Positions 1-8,524 of a stretch of 64,000 nucleotides of DNA are shown here, one piece after another. Source of the DNA: Allomuricauda sp. TY007 (GTDB lineage: Bacteria > Bacteroidota > Bacteroidia > Flavobacteriales > Flavobacteriaceae); contig NZ_WUEG01000002.1 of NCBI RefSeq assembly GCF_010468565.1, positions 127,933 to 191,932 of the forward strand, given 5' to 3'. The position numbers and the translations under genes were made by a program. Within the stretch, counting starts at the first letter, position 1. Every line of letters starts with the position of its first letter. Below the pieces are notes generated by a model. That model was not told the origin of the DNA, did not search any database, and saw only the letters and a program-made list of their open reading frames with translations.

Positions 1-62
1 ACACCAATTACTAGTGCGTTCTTTGTTAACAATCCTTGTACATCGCTAAGCGATGGTCGGAG

Positions 63-112
63 AAAGGGCATCAAGAAAACTGGTAATTATCTTCGCCCTT
101 TTTCCTTTTTTT
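63..112 (+). terminator. Probable terminator of a transcript entering from the left
   Basis: AAAGGGC at 63-69 pairs perfectly with GCCCTTT at 95-101 and is followed by runs of T to about 112. A second small hairpin (CATCGC-taa-GCGATG) lies at 41-55. Together they look like the 3' end of a plus-strand transcript whose gene lies outside the window. A structured RNA tail is possible, but I recognise no family. The remainder of 1-249 shows no gene I can support. Confidence 0.45.
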
Positions 113-249
113 TAATCGTTTCTTTTTCCTACATATTTTATCAGAATCCCGAAAAAACTGTAAGTGTCTAATTGTCAACAGTTGTACTATAATTTACATT
201 ATGTAAAATAGAATATATCAGGAAGCAAAACAATACTCCCCTAAGTCCT

Positions 250-1047
250 TTATTTCGCCAAAACCATTAATGGCACCTTTGCTTTTCTAATTACAGATTT
301 TATAGGGCTCGGTGTAAACATAAAATTTTTGCTGCCTTTGGGAATACACAAAAGTTGCGTATTGGTGCGTGACACATAATTTACGAGGCCATCCAAGGCA
401 TTGGCTCCTTTTCTAAACTTGTACGAAACTGTTTTGTGCCAAGGATAATCATGGTTTTGGGATGTTTCTTCGGTCGAAATATCAAAATGGCGCACAGGTT
501 TTTTACTGTCCCGTTTTAAGTCTTGTATCACTTCCAGGTTGGTTTCTGCAAGCTCTGCTCCAAAAAATCCCAAATTAATGTCCTCAAACGAATGGAATTT
601 ATCGTCCTCGCCCAAAATCAACACATTGGTGTTGTTCGTCTGGTTAATTACAAAATCCGTAATACTTTCAGAAAATATTCCCAATCTTGGCCTACGCTTG
701 CCCAAAACTAAAATATCCGGGTTTTGGAGCGCCAAATAATCCCTGACCCTGTTTTTTACGTTGCCATACTCCAATTTATAGCCAATGGAAAGGTTTTCCT
801 TTTCACTTATCTTGGAAATAAGTTCATTGATCTCCGCTCGTGTAGATCGATCGTCCTGGTTCAATGTTCGTATGGCGGAGAGTTGGCTATCCCCTTTAAT
901 AATGTTTGTGGTAGGTTTTACATGGAAAACCTCAATGGAGCCCTCTACCCTTTTGGCCAATTCCACGGCACTGTTCAATACAAACAAAGAATTCTTGGAC
1001 ATGTCCAATAAAACGGAGATGCGATATTTTTTTTGGTTCCCTTCCAT
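250..1047 (-). CDS. Universal stress protein (UspA) family, two-domain
   Basis: The 265-residue product starts with a typical Usp first strand (residues 8-17, VLLDMSKNS) and carries a VLGKRRPRLG segment near residue 115, close to the nucleotide-binding glycine region of Usp folds. A second, more diverged Usp half fills residues 150-265. Tandem Usp proteins of about 270-280 residues are common in flavobacteria. It is presumably cytoplasmic and may bind a nucleotide during stress or growth arrest. It stands alone, with the upstream region at 1048-1178 shared with the end of the aldehyde dehydrogenase gene. The family call is firm; the physiological role is inferred from the family only. Confidence 0.85.
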   Translation of the reverse strand: MEGNQKKYRISVLLDMSKNSLFVLNSAVELAKRVEGSIEVFHVKPTTNIIKGDSQLSAIRTLNQDDRSTRAEINELISKISEKENLSIGYKLEYGNVKNRVRDYLALQNPDILVLGKRRPRLGIFSESITDFVINQTNNTNVLILGEDDKFHSFEDINLGFFGAELAETNLEVIQDLKRDSKKPVRHFDISTEETSQNHDYPWHKTVSYKFRKGANALDGLVNYVSRTNTQLLCIPKGSKNFMFTPSPIKSVIRKAKVPLMVLAK

Positions 1048-1178
1048 AGATGTAGTTTTGATGATTCACCCTAAGATAGTACCAAAACCCTTAATATTCA
1101 ATGGTTTAACGTTAGATTAAGATAAAAAATGTGATATTGCTAAAATGACCTTATAAAATTTGGTAAAACCTTGATCCA

Positions 1179-2546
1179 TCAAAACAAGTGCTTTATTTTT
1201 TTTACCCATTTCAAAGGAATATTGTAAGGTGCATATCGCAGCGGCACATCTAACCACGTACCTCTTTTTGTCACGGATTTATGGTGCGAGAAAAGGTCAA
1301 AGGTAAATTTACCATGGTACCCCCCTATTCCCGATTGCCCTACCCCGCCAAAGGGTAAATCCTTGTTGCTGATGTGTACCACCACATCGTTAATGGTACC
1401 TCCACCAAAGGAATATTGGCCCATCAAGCGTTTTTGAAACTTTTTATTGCTGGAGAATACATAAAATGCCAAAGGGTTCGGGTATTTGGAAATATATTCC
1501 TTTAATTCATTCTCATCTTCAAAAGAAATTATGGGAAGAATGGGGCCAAATATCTCCCCGTTCATAATTGGGCTGTCCAGTTGGGGCTCGTCCACCAAAG
1601 TGGGCGAAATGTATTGCTCATCATCTATAAAATTCCCTCCAAAAAGTATTTTTTGACTTGCAAGCATAGCTTTAAGTTCTTGGTAGTGCTTGGTTGTGGC
1701 AATCCGGGCAAAATTCCCCGAGGTTTCCATTTCTTCCCCATAAAATTGGGTAATGTTTTGTTTAAGATGATCTACCAAGGAATCCTTAATGCTTTTGTGC
1801 ACTAAAATATAGTCCGGGGCAATACAGGTCTGACCTGCGTTGATAAATTTACCCCAGGCAATACGTTTTGCGGCCAGTTTTACGGATGCCGTTTCGTCCA
1901 CAATACAAGGATTTTTGCCGCTCAGTTCCAAAGTGACCGGTGTTAGGTGTTCCGCAGCACTTTGGTAGACAATTTTGCCCACTCGGGTGCTTCCCGTAAA
2001 AAAGATATACTCCCATTTTTCCTTTAAAAGCTGGGTGGATACCTCTACTCCACCTTCCACAACAGTTACGTATTCCGGAGGAAATACTTTTTGAATAATT
2101 TGTGCAATCATCTTGGAAGTATGCGGACTAAATTCCGATGGTTTCAAGATGGCGGTATTGCCAGCGGCCAAGGCTCCCACCAAGGGTGCAATAGCGAGCA
2201 TAAACGGGTAGTTCCAAGGCGAAATAATAAGTACTTTTCCATAGGGTTCGGGTTGGATCCAGTCCTTTGATGGAAAGTTGGACAATGAAGCCCCTACGCT
2301 TTGGGGTTCGCTCCATGAGCGTACATTTTTAATAGCATGCTTGAGTTCGGCCAAAACCAATTGGGTTTCGGTGGCGAGGCTTTCGAATTTCGGTTTTTTA
2401 AAATCGGCATAAAGTGCATTGCAAATAGCATCTTCTTGATCAAGAATTTCTTGCCGTAATTTTTTGAGGTGGTATTTTCTATATGAGACTTCCTTTGTTT
2501 TCTGAGTGGCAAAAAACTCATTCTGGGCCGCTACCAAATGCTTCAC
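1179..2546 (-). CDS. Aldehyde dehydrogenase family protein (class 3-like)
   Basis: This 455-residue protein oxidises aldehydes to acids with NAD(P)+. Visible family marks are the cofactor-region sequence WNYPF near residue 112, FTGSTRVGK near residue 185, the catalytic-base region TLELSGKNP near residue 207, and the nucleophile loop GQTCIAPD near residue 240 with its catalytic Cys. The C-terminal half keeps EIFGPILP and the GGVGQSG loop. Length and the basic, hydrophobic tail match the fatty-aldehyde or coniferyl-aldehyde group of membrane-associated class 3 enzymes rather than the roughly 490-residue classical enzymes. The start gives a normal N-terminus. It appears monocistronic. Substrate cannot be told from sequence. 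Confidence 0.93.
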   Translation of the reverse strand: MKHLVAAQNEFFATQKTKEVSYRKYHLKKLRQEILDQEDAICNALYADFKKPKFESLATETQLVLAELKHAIKNVRSWSEPQSVGASLSNFPSKDWIQPEPYGKVLIISPWNYPFMLAIAPLVGALAAGNTAILKPSEFSPHTSKMIAQIIQKVFPPEYVTVVEGGVEVSTQLLKEKWEYIFFTGSTRVGKIVYQSAAEHLTPVTLELSGKNPCIVDETASVKLAAKRIAWGKFINAGQTCIAPDYILVHKSIKDSLVDHLKQNITQFYGEEMETSGNFARIATTKHYQELKAMLASQKILFGGNFIDDEQYISPTLVDEPQLDSPIMNGEIFGPILPIISFEDENELKEYISKYPNPLAFYVFSSNKKFQKRLMGQYSFGGGTINDVVVHISNKDLPFGGVGQSGIGGYHGKFTFDLFSHHKSVTKRGTWLDVPLRYAPYNIPLKWVKKIKHLF

Positions 2547-2603
2547 GATAAATAGATTGTTTCCTTAAATATAAACAATCTAACTAGGAATTTCATTAAA
2601 ATA

Positions 2604-2631
2604 AAAAGCACCGGTACAGACCGGTGCTTTT
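2604..2631 (-). terminator. Strong intrinsic terminator
   Basis: A perfect 12-bp stem (AAAAGCACCGGT at 2604-2615 and ACCGGTGCTTTT at 2620-2631) has a 4-nt loop. Read on the minus strand it is followed by a T-rich tract. It sits 20 bp past the stop of the minus-strand lipoprotein gene and most likely ends that transcript. Confidence 0.88.
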
Positions 2632-2651
2632 AAAATATATTTTAAAGACGT

Positions 2652-3440
2652 TTAAAGCGTCAACTCTTCTGTGGCTCCGTTCGGGTAGATGATGGTGACC
2701 ATATTATCACATTCCCCATTACCAAAATCCACGGTAACGGCCAATCCATTTTTGGAAACAACCATAGTTCCGGTGGTCATGTACTGACAAGAAGCATTTC
2801 CTTGCAGGTCTTCCAAAGTTTCCACGGCATAAGTATTTCCATCCGCTTCAACGGTCCAACTGCCCGAAAGGGTAAAAATGGCACTTTCCAAGCTATCACC
2901 AAAGGTGATGCCGAATGTTTTTGTCCCATTTTCAGAAATTACAGAACCATCTTCCATTTCAACGGACATGTTGCTTACTACCGAAAAAGTAATTGAAGTT
3001 TGGTCGCTGCTCGCTGATATTTCAAAAGTTCTAGTACCGTTTATTTTGATGTTGCCCACGTAGAAATCCTGATAAGTAGCTGTGAAGGCGGTGGTCTCCC
3101 CCCCTACCTCGTAAGTAACGGTCACGGTTCCGTTTACGTTGTCCGTTCCGTTGAGCACGCAATTGTTAAAGGTTGCCACAAATCCAGTTTCAGTATATTC
3201 GGCTGAGTAGCACTCCCCGTCCTTTGCTGTGGACGTTTTGGCGGTATTTCCGGCAAAAAGCCCTGCCAATGTAGTATCGGCCGCTCCAGCAATATCGTCG
3301 GTGGTTAAAATGGTCTTTAATTCCGCTTGGGTAAGTGCTTCTCCCTCGCCAGGCTTGGCATCATCACTACAGGATTGAAAACCGATCAGTGCAAAGCTGG
3401 CAAAAGCAATCGATAAAAATCTTAGGGTAAGTTTCTTCAT
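2652..3440 (-). CDS. Hypothetical surface lipoprotein
   Basis: The 262-residue product opens with a hydrophobic signal sequence and a lipobox ending FQSCSDD, so Cys24 should be lipidated. The next residues are acidic (SDDAKPGEGE), a pattern compatible with the Bacteroidota surface-export signal. The rest is rich in Thr, Ser, Val and Gly with alternating short strands (for example TVTYEVGGE and TATYQDF), suggesting an all-beta secreted domain, possibly repeated. I recognise no catalytic motif or named family. It is transcribed divergently from the lipocalin-like lipoprotein gene at 3627 with 186 bp between them and ends in a strong terminator. Confidence 0.75.
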   Translation of the reverse strand: MKKLTLRFLSIAFASFALIGFQSCSDDAKPGEGEALTQAELKTILTTDDIAGAADTTLAGLFAGNTAKTSTAKDGECYSAEYTETGFVATFNNCVLNGTDNVNGTVTVTYEVGGETTAFTATYQDFYVGNIKINGTRTFEISASSDQTSITFSVVSNMSVEMEDGSVISENGTKTFGITFGDSLESAIFTLSGSWTVEADGNTYAVETLEDLQGNASCQYMTTGTMVVSKNGLAVTVDFGNGECDNMVTIIYPNGATEELTL

Positions 3441-3626
3441 TTGATTCTGTATTTACCAAAAAAACGTTGCCATTTACCATTTAGTGTAGAAAGCATCGTT
3501 AAATCGATGAAATACAGCGGATATTAAAATATTATTCTTGAAATTATGTTATTTTCAACACGAAGTAAGCAAACTTTAGGCAAGCCTCGGAGGTCAAATC
3601 TCGATTATCCCGTAAATTAAGGTTCT

Positions 3627-4097
3627 ATGAAAAAAATCAAATCACTTTCGCTATTGTTTTTAACCCTGCTCCCCGTCTTTTCTTGCAGTGATGATGGTAA
3701 TGGCGATAATGGATTTTCCAGCTCAGCCCTTGTAGGTACTTGGGATTTGGTAGAAGTCAATTTAAGTGCTGCTGTGGACTTGGATGGTGATGGACAACTC
3801 TCCTCCAATCTCTTGGATGAGGAAACTTGTATTTCGGGAACCCTGGTTCTTAAAGACGACACCACCTACCAATATGAACAATCCAACTTTAACATAACGG
3901 CCATTACCAATAATCAATACTATGTGGATTGTTTTGGTACCAATTCATCAACCGGGGCCTGGGCCAGTGATGGCAACGAAATAGCTTTTCAAGGCAGCGT
4001 TACTTTGGATGTCTTACAATTGGATGGCAATAGAATTATAAAAAATGAAGATAATGAATTACCGGGAGTAGAGAGCTACGTTTATGAAAAACGGTAG
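3627..4097 (+). CDS. Lipocalin-like (DUF4923/DUF5004-type) lipoprotein
   Basis: The 156-residue product has a signal peptide with lipobox VFSCSDD (Cys at about residue 20) followed by an acidic Asp/Asn/Gly stretch. The mature part begins LVGTWDL, the start signature of the lipocalin-like domains abundant in flavobacterial lipoproteins, and continues with a strand rhythm such as TLVLKDDTTYQYE. DLDGDGQL at about residues 51-58 resembles a calcium-binding EF-hand loop. Likely location is the outer membrane or cell surface; the ligand is unknown. A GntR regulator gene follows 52 bp downstream on the same strand. Confidence 0.72.
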   Translation: MKKIKSLSLLFLTLLPVFSCSDDGNGDNGFSSSALVGTWDLVEVNLSAAVDLDGDGQLSSNLLDEETCISGTLVLKDDTTYQYEQSNFNITAITNNQYYVDCFGTNSSTGAWASDGNEIAFQGSVTLDVLQLDGNRIIKNEDNELPGVESYVYEKR

Positions 4098-4149
4098 TGA
4101 TTTTTATTGCAGCGCGAATAATTAAAGACCCGATACTTGACTTGAAGCT

Positions 4150-4788
4150 ATGGCCAAACAATCTATTTTGAGGGATAAAATAAAAGAGCATTTGTTGCTT
4201 CAAATTCAAAATGGAGCGTTAAAAGTGGGCAAAACCATTAACTTGGCGGCCCTTTCCAGAGATACCGGGGTCAGCGTTACCCCTATTCGCGAAGCCTTGA
4301 GTCAGTTAGAGCAGGCTCAGGTATTGCAAGCCAGACCCAATCGCGGTTTTGTAGTGGCAAAACTTTCCAAAACCGAAGTTAAGAACCTTATCGAAATCGT
4401 AGCCCAGCTAGAAGTTATGGCATTGGAGAATTCCGTGTTTAATTTTGACGAAATGGATCTTTTGAACACGCTCCAAACCAAAATGGAGAATACCGAGAGT
4501 ACTGCCGAAGGACTTGCAATTCGATACAATTTCCACAATCAATTGGTACGGCATTGTACCAATAAAATTTTGTTGCAAATTTTAAAAGACCTCAAGCTAA
4601 GGCTTCATTTTTATGAGCATGATTTTATCCAAGACTTTTTGTTCTTCAAAAAACTAAGTATGCAAACCCGCTCCGTGGTCGAGGCCATCCAAGAAGATAA
4701 TGTTCCTACGGCCGCCTTGATTTTACGAATGCATTGGATGTCCATTTTGGAACATATTGGAGGACAAATCCACATTAATAACGGTTGA
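4150..4788 (+). CDS. GntR family transcriptional regulator (FadR/FCD type)
   Basis: The 212-residue protein has an N-terminal winged helix-turn-helix (about residues 5-75) with the GntR signature LSRDTGVSVTPIREALSQLE and the wing NRGFVV. The C-terminal part is all-helical, with LAIRYNFHNQLVRHC and a late Arg/His-bearing helix ILRMHW, as in FCD ligand-binding domains that sense carboxylic acids through a bound metal. It should repress genes in response to a small acid. Its targets are not obvious: the upstream neighbour is a lipoprotein and the downstream flank is a repeat array, so it may act elsewhere. Confidence 0.88.
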   Translation: MAKQSILRDKIKEHLLLQIQNGALKVGKTINLAALSRDTGVSVTPIREALSQLEQAQVLQARPNRGFVVAKLSKTEVKNLIEIVAQLEVMALENSVFNFDEMDLLNTLQTKMENTESTAEGLAIRYNFHNQLVRHCTNKILLQILKDLKLRLHFYEHDFIQDFLFFKKLSMQTRSVVEAIQEDNVPTAALILRMHWMSILEHIGGQIHINNG

Positions 4789-4819
4789 CTTTTTTATTGT
4801 TGGAGTTATTTATCTTTTA

Positions 4820-5403
4820 GATTTCTCACGCTCCCGCTGGTCGGTTCGAAATGACATTTTTTCTTCGTTCAATATTGATAGCTCCCCATAATCCAAGTGG
4901 ATGGATTCCTGCTTTTGCAGGAACGACAAACTATCGGTTTTTTTGATAATCTTAGTCATTTCGAGCGAGCGAAGCGACGAGAAATCTCTTTTCGGGCAAG
5001 ATTTCTCACGCTCCCGCTGGTCGGTTCGAAATGACATTTTTTCCTCGTTTAATATTGATAACTCCCTCATAATCCCGCAGTGGATGGATTCCTGCTTTCG
5101 CAGGAACGACAAACAATCGGTTTTTTTGACAATCTTCGTCATTTCGAGCAAGCGAAGCGACGAGAAATCTCTTTTTGGGACTAGATTTCTCACGCTCCCG
5201 CCCGTCGGTTCGAAATGACATTTTTTCCTCGTTTAACATTGATAACTCCCCATAATCCGGCAGTGGATGGATTCCTGCTTTCGCAGGAACGACAAACAAT
5301 CGGTTTTTTTGACAATCTTCGTCATTTCGAGCGAGCGAAGCGACGAGAAATCTCTTTTTAGGGTTAGATTTCTCACGCTCCCGCTGGTCGGTTCGAAATG
5401 ACA
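4820..5403. repeat. Tandem array: three 180-184 bp units plus a partial fourth
   Basis: Units begin at 4820, 5000, 5184 and 5367, each with GATTTCTCACGCTCCCGC. The fourth stops after 37 nt at AATGACA. Each unit holds the same parts in order: a GGTTCGAAATGAC arm, a T-run, an ATTGATAACTCCC segment, a short hairpin (TTCCTGCTTTCGCAGGAA), another T-run, then GTCATTTCGAGC..GAGAAATCTC. Taken across unit borders, the arms at 4955-5035, 5138-5219 and 5321-5402 form three copies of a palindromic element also found elsewhere in the window. Open frames across the array translate the repeat and are not genes. Confidence 0.93.
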
Positions 5404-5450
5404 AAGTACTGTTATTGGGCTACAGCATACTACCTGAGTTCCCCCAATTT

Positions 5451-5732
5451 CTACTCCACAATCCCTTCAATACACTCCCAAAGGACTTTTAAATTGAAGA
5501 GCGCATCTTTTTCCGCTTCATCCAGAGGTTCATGGGAATGGTAAAGGACAACATCGTGTACCAATTTTAGGGATTTTACCAGATCCGGGCCATCCAAATA
5601 ATCGGCAAACTCCAAGAGTTCAACTTGTTCTGGGGTAAGCATTCGGGAAATTTTGGGTGCGCTTTGAGCTTTGTCCTCGGTAATGTCCTTCTTGCAATGG
5701 GGACAATACCCTTGACCTTCTGTGTTTCGCAT
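5451..5732 (-). CDS. Small hypothetical protein with a CPHC motif
   Basis: From the ATG at 5732 the product has 93 residues. It begins MRNTEGQGYCPHCKKD, a single CxxC knuckle that could bind zinc with a partner or mark half of a zinc ribbon. Acidic helical sequence follows (LTPEQVELLEFADYL, then EPLDEAEKDALFNLKVL). The reading frame stays open upstream to a GTG at 5822, but that stretch looks non-coding and lies in an inverted-repeat region, so I chose the ATG. No family is recognised. It sits alone between the repeat array and the HEPN-like gene. Confidence 0.55.
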   Translation of the reverse strand: MRNTEGQGYCPHCKKDITEDKAQSAPKISRMLTPEQVELLEFADYLDGPDLVKSLKLVHDVVLYHSHEPLDEAEKDALFNLKVLWECIEGIVE

Positions 5733-5898
5733 AACAGGAGTGGTTAAAAAAGTTAAACAAAGAGGATAGGTCACCGCGAAACACATCAAAGCTACGCCCT
5801 GATTGGTCTTCGGGACTTGCACCCGTTTGCCTACCCTTTATCTTCTATTTAAGACACGTTGAGGTTGGTGGGCGGTAGGATAAAAAGATGTGTTTCGC
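5721..5898. repeat. Nested inverted repeats of GATGTGTTTCGC
   Basis: GCGAAACACATC at 5776-5787 and GATGTGTTTCGC at 5887-5898 are a perfect 12-bp inverted repeat around about 99 bp. A third, 10-bp copy (TGTGTTTCGC) lies at 5721-5730 and overlaps the first codons of the small gene on the minus strand. Inside, CCTACC/GGTAGG and CGGG/CCCG can pair as well. The block could fold as a structured RNA upstream of that gene, or be remains of a small mobile element. I see nothing further in 5899-6077. Confidence 0.6.
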
Positions 5899-6082
5899 AC
5901 TCCAAATATACATTTTATCTAGAAACGCATTGCAATTTGGCCATAAGTGGTTGATAACTTCGTGGAAACATTGGGCTTAACCTATTGATTTTGAAGGGAA
6001 AATCAGTGAACTTCGTTAGCTGTGCTGAGCTTGATTTAGTATCGGTTGATATAAATCATTAGAAACGAATCATATCTTTAAC

Positions 6083-6803
6083 GTTGTATTTCATTTAAGA
6101 AACTCAAACGAAGAATCAGAATCAAATAATATGTGGTGGAAAAGAGTTTTGAATAATTCAAAAAATAGAAGAGTAAAACAAGACCTAAAAAGCACTGTTG
6201 ACAAGTCAATTGAAATACGAAATTCTGATATTCAAACTACTCTAAAAACCTGGAATAATTTACAAACAAGTAAGATTCATAAATATGATGAGTTCTATAA
6301 TGTTTGTCTTTATTCATCAGTTGTTACACGAGATATTTCGATTTTATGGAACGATTATTCATTAACAAATAATAATACCAAGAAGAATTTATATGGACGC
6401 TTGTTAAGTATGACTATTATCGAATTTCTTGATGACATTAATGGATTACTTGGAAAAAACTTACGAATTGAGCTAAAATCCAATAATATGTCTGAATTCA
6501 TTAAAGAGCTTAATGAAATAAATAAGGCATTCTCAACAGTAAAAAAAGAAAATAATACGGTATTAAGACTTATAAGAAATAATTCAGCTGCGCATAAATC
6601 TAAAAACGCAAAGGATTTAATAGATTTTACAGATCAAGTTCATTTTGAAAATTTACATAAAATTTCTGTTGAAGTTTCTGAAACAAATATCAAGTTGAAT
6701 GAATTAACCACAAAGATCATATATAAAATTACTGAAAGAATTAAATTAAATGTAGAGAAACTAAAAGAGAAAAGAATCGAATTAGAAAAAAACGCCATAC
6801 AAC
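6083..6803. repeat. 7-bp inverted repeat bracketing a single gene (cassette-like)
   Basis: GTTGTAT at 6083-6089 (within TTAACGTTGTATTTC) and ATACAAC at 6797-6803 (within ATACAACACCGTGT) are inverted copies placed just before and at the end of the AT-rich gene at 6131-6817. From memory, AACGTTGT before and ACAACACCGTGT after lone genes recurs in Bacteroidota genomes in an integron-cassette-like manner. That recollection needs a database check. Confidence 0.4.
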
Positions 6804-6817
6804 ACCGTGTCCTATAG
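6131..6817 (+). CDS. Hypothetical protein with a HEPN-like RNxxxxH motif
   Basis: The 228-residue product is Lys/Asn/Ile rich and helical throughout, and the gene is visibly more AT-rich than its neighbours. The only motif is R149-N-N-S-A-A-H155 inside LRLIRNNSAAHKSK, matching the Rx4-6H signature of HEPN ribonuclease or toxin-like domains. It is preceded by a helix-rich region (about residues 70-140), as expected for the HEPN bundle. No partner antitoxin gene is adjacent. The C-terminus (IQHRVL) reads into the ACAACACCGTGT boundary sequence. HEPN assignment is motif-based inference; the gene may be a horizontally acquired defence or toxin gene, or simply an orphan. Confidence 0.7.
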   Translation: MWWKRVLNNSKNRRVKQDLKSTVDKSIEIRNSDIQTTLKTWNNLQTSKIHKYDEFYNVCLYSSVVTRDISILWNDYSLTNNNTKKNLYGRLLSMTIIEFLDDINGLLGKNLRIELKSNNMSEFIKELNEINKAFSTVKKENNTVLRLIRNNSAAHKSKNAKDLIDFTDQVHFENLHKISVEVSETNIKLNELTTKIIYKITERIKLNVEKLKEKRIELEKNAIQHRVL

Positions 6818-7038
6818 TTCATTGCAGCTGAAGTGCTAAAGCGAAACAACAAACATATAAACAAAGGGTCAGTGAAAACTGAAAAGTTTGTATATAGAAA
6901 TCCGCAACGTTTCATATACAAAACCAATAATGCTCCCACCTCCCCTATTTTACACATATCACAAAATCCCGCCTAGGGTTCCCTTCATTTTTTCCTATCT
7001 TGTTTAGCAATTAAAAATTAAAACATCGTAAACAAAAA

Positions 7039-8496
7039 ATGGAAAAAAAATCCAATTCCCAAAGTAGAAGAAAGTTTGTAAAGAACACCGCGCTGGCATC
7101 CAGCGTGTTTATTGTACCGCGCCATGTTTTGGGCGGTCCCGGCTTTTTAGCGCCCAGCGACCGCTTGAACATCGCTGCCATAGGCGCTGGCGGTAAAGGC
7201 GCGAGCGACATTGCCAATGCATCCGTTAACGGTCGCGAAAATGTAGTGGCCCTCTGTGATGTCGATTTTTCCGGATCGGCAAAACGGTCGGTGGAGCGTT
7301 TTCCCAAAGCAAAACTGTTCAACGATTATCGCGAAATGCTCGATACCGTAAAAGATATCGATGCAGTCACCATAAGCACACCCGACCATGTGCACGGTCC
7401 TGCCGCTGCTTATGCCATGCAACGGGGCAAGCACGTTTATGTGCAAAAACCCATGACCCACAATATACGCGAAGCAAGAATGCTGACCCAAATGGCAAGG
7501 GACAAACAAGTGGTGACCCAGATGGGGAACCAAGGAGGGTCCAACCCGCTATTGGGCTTGGTACAAAAGTGGGTAGATTCCGGAGCTTTGGGAAGAATCA
7601 CCAAAGTGGAAATATGGACCAACCGCCCCGTATGGCCACAAGGCAACGAAATGCCCAAACCCGATCCTTCCGGCAAACCCGACGACCTATTTTGGGATCT
7701 ATGGTTAGGCCCCGCCCCAATGCGACCATACACGCCAAACCTTCACCCATTTAACTGGAGAGGCTGGTGGGATTATGGTACTGGAGCCTTGGGCGATGTT
7801 GGCTGCCACTTGATCGACATTCCCTACAGAACCCTAAAATTGGGATACCCTACCGCTGCAGAATGTAGCGTGGGTACGGTGTTCTCTCAAATGTGGAATC
7901 CGGATTACCATCCTGAGGGGTGTCCGCCTTCTTCGTTCATCACCTTAAATTATGAGGCTACCGACAAAACTGCCGCTCCGTTGACCATGACGTGGAGCGA
8001 TGGAGGAATTAGACCATCCCATCCAGAGATTATTCCTGCCGACAGTGATATTGGAGGGCCAGGAAGTCAAAATGGGGTGCTTATCCATGGGGAACATGGC
8101 GTTATTTCCACAAACATTAACGATAGTTCGCCTTTAACACCCAAGTTATATATGAACAATGGTGTTACCGAGTTTGGCCCCGAGGTTGAGGAAATGCCCG
8201 AACCCGAGTATGGCCACCAACGCAAATGGGTGGATGCCTGCAAAGCAGGTTTTGGCAGTCAGGAACACTTGGACCTTACCTCTTCTTTTGATTACGCCGG
8301 GCCTATGACCGAAACTGTGTTGATGGGCAACCTTGCTATCCGCAGTTATATGTTACGAAGAGAAAACTCCGAGGGGAACATGGAGTTCTATGGTCGTAAA
8401 AAACTATTGTGGGACGGGGAGAACATGAACATCACCAATTTTGATGATGCCAACCAATTTGTTACCCGCACCTACCGTGAGGGATGGGAAATGTGA
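7039..8496 (+). CDS. Gfo/Idh/MocA family oxidoreductase, Tat-exported
   Basis: The 485-residue protein starts with a twin-arginine signal (SRRKFVKNTALASS at about residues 9-22), so it should be folded with its cofactor and exported to the periplasm. The NAD(P) dinucleotide fold begins at LNIAAIGAGGKG, and the family's conserved Lys-Pro follows as QKPMTHN near residue 140. The C-terminal region has the long substrate domain of the secreted Bacteroidota subgroup, with GDVGCHLIDIPYRTLKLG. Such enzymes act on sugars, inositols or glycoside derivatives. No sugar-utilisation genes flank it, so the substrate is unknown. The start is fixed by the Tat motif. Confidence 0.92.
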   Translation: MEKKSNSQSRRKFVKNTALASSVFIVPRHVLGGPGFLAPSDRLNIAAIGAGGKGASDIANASVNGRENVVALCDVDFSGSAKRSVERFPKAKLFNDYREMLDTVKDIDAVTISTPDHVHGPAAAYAMQRGKHVYVQKPMTHNIREARMLTQMARDKQVVTQMGNQGGSNPLLGLVQKWVDSGALGRITKVEIWTNRPVWPQGNEMPKPDPSGKPDDLFWDLWLGPAPMRPYTPNLHPFNWRGWWDYGTGALGDVGCHLIDIPYRTLKLGYPTAAECSVGTVFSQMWNPDYHPEGCPPSSFITLNYEATDKTAAPLTMTWSDGGIRPSHPEIIPADSDIGGPGSQNGVLIHGEHGVISTNINDSSPLTPKLYMNNGVTEFGPEVEEMPEPEYGHQRKWVDACKAGFGSQEHLDLTSSFDYAGPMTETVLMGNLAIRSYMLRRENSEGNMEFYGRKKLLWDGENMNITNFDDANQFVTRTYREGWEM

Positions 8497-8524
8497 TAAT
8501 CAAATTTGAATGTCCGCAATGTGT

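Noticed and set aside
1..168. 56-codon open frame on the plus strand at the left edge
   Set aside because: Composition is low-complexity Phe/Ser/Ile from T-runs and it crosses a terminator hairpin; no family likeness.
4820..5403. CRISPR array
   Set aside because: Units are about 180 bp and nearly identical throughout; there are no short repeats separated by unique spacers and no cas gene.
4810..5404. Long open frames across the tandem array on both strands
   Set aside because: They repeat the same peptide with each unit and reflect repeat sequence, with no start context or homologous protein sense.
5790..5840. tRNA T-arm-like or cobalamin-riboswitch-like sequence on the minus strand (GGGTGCAAGTCCCG)
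   Set aside because: No matching acceptor stem or D and anticodon arms, and the cobalamin core elements are absent. It is only a 4-bp hairpin inside the inverted-repeat region.
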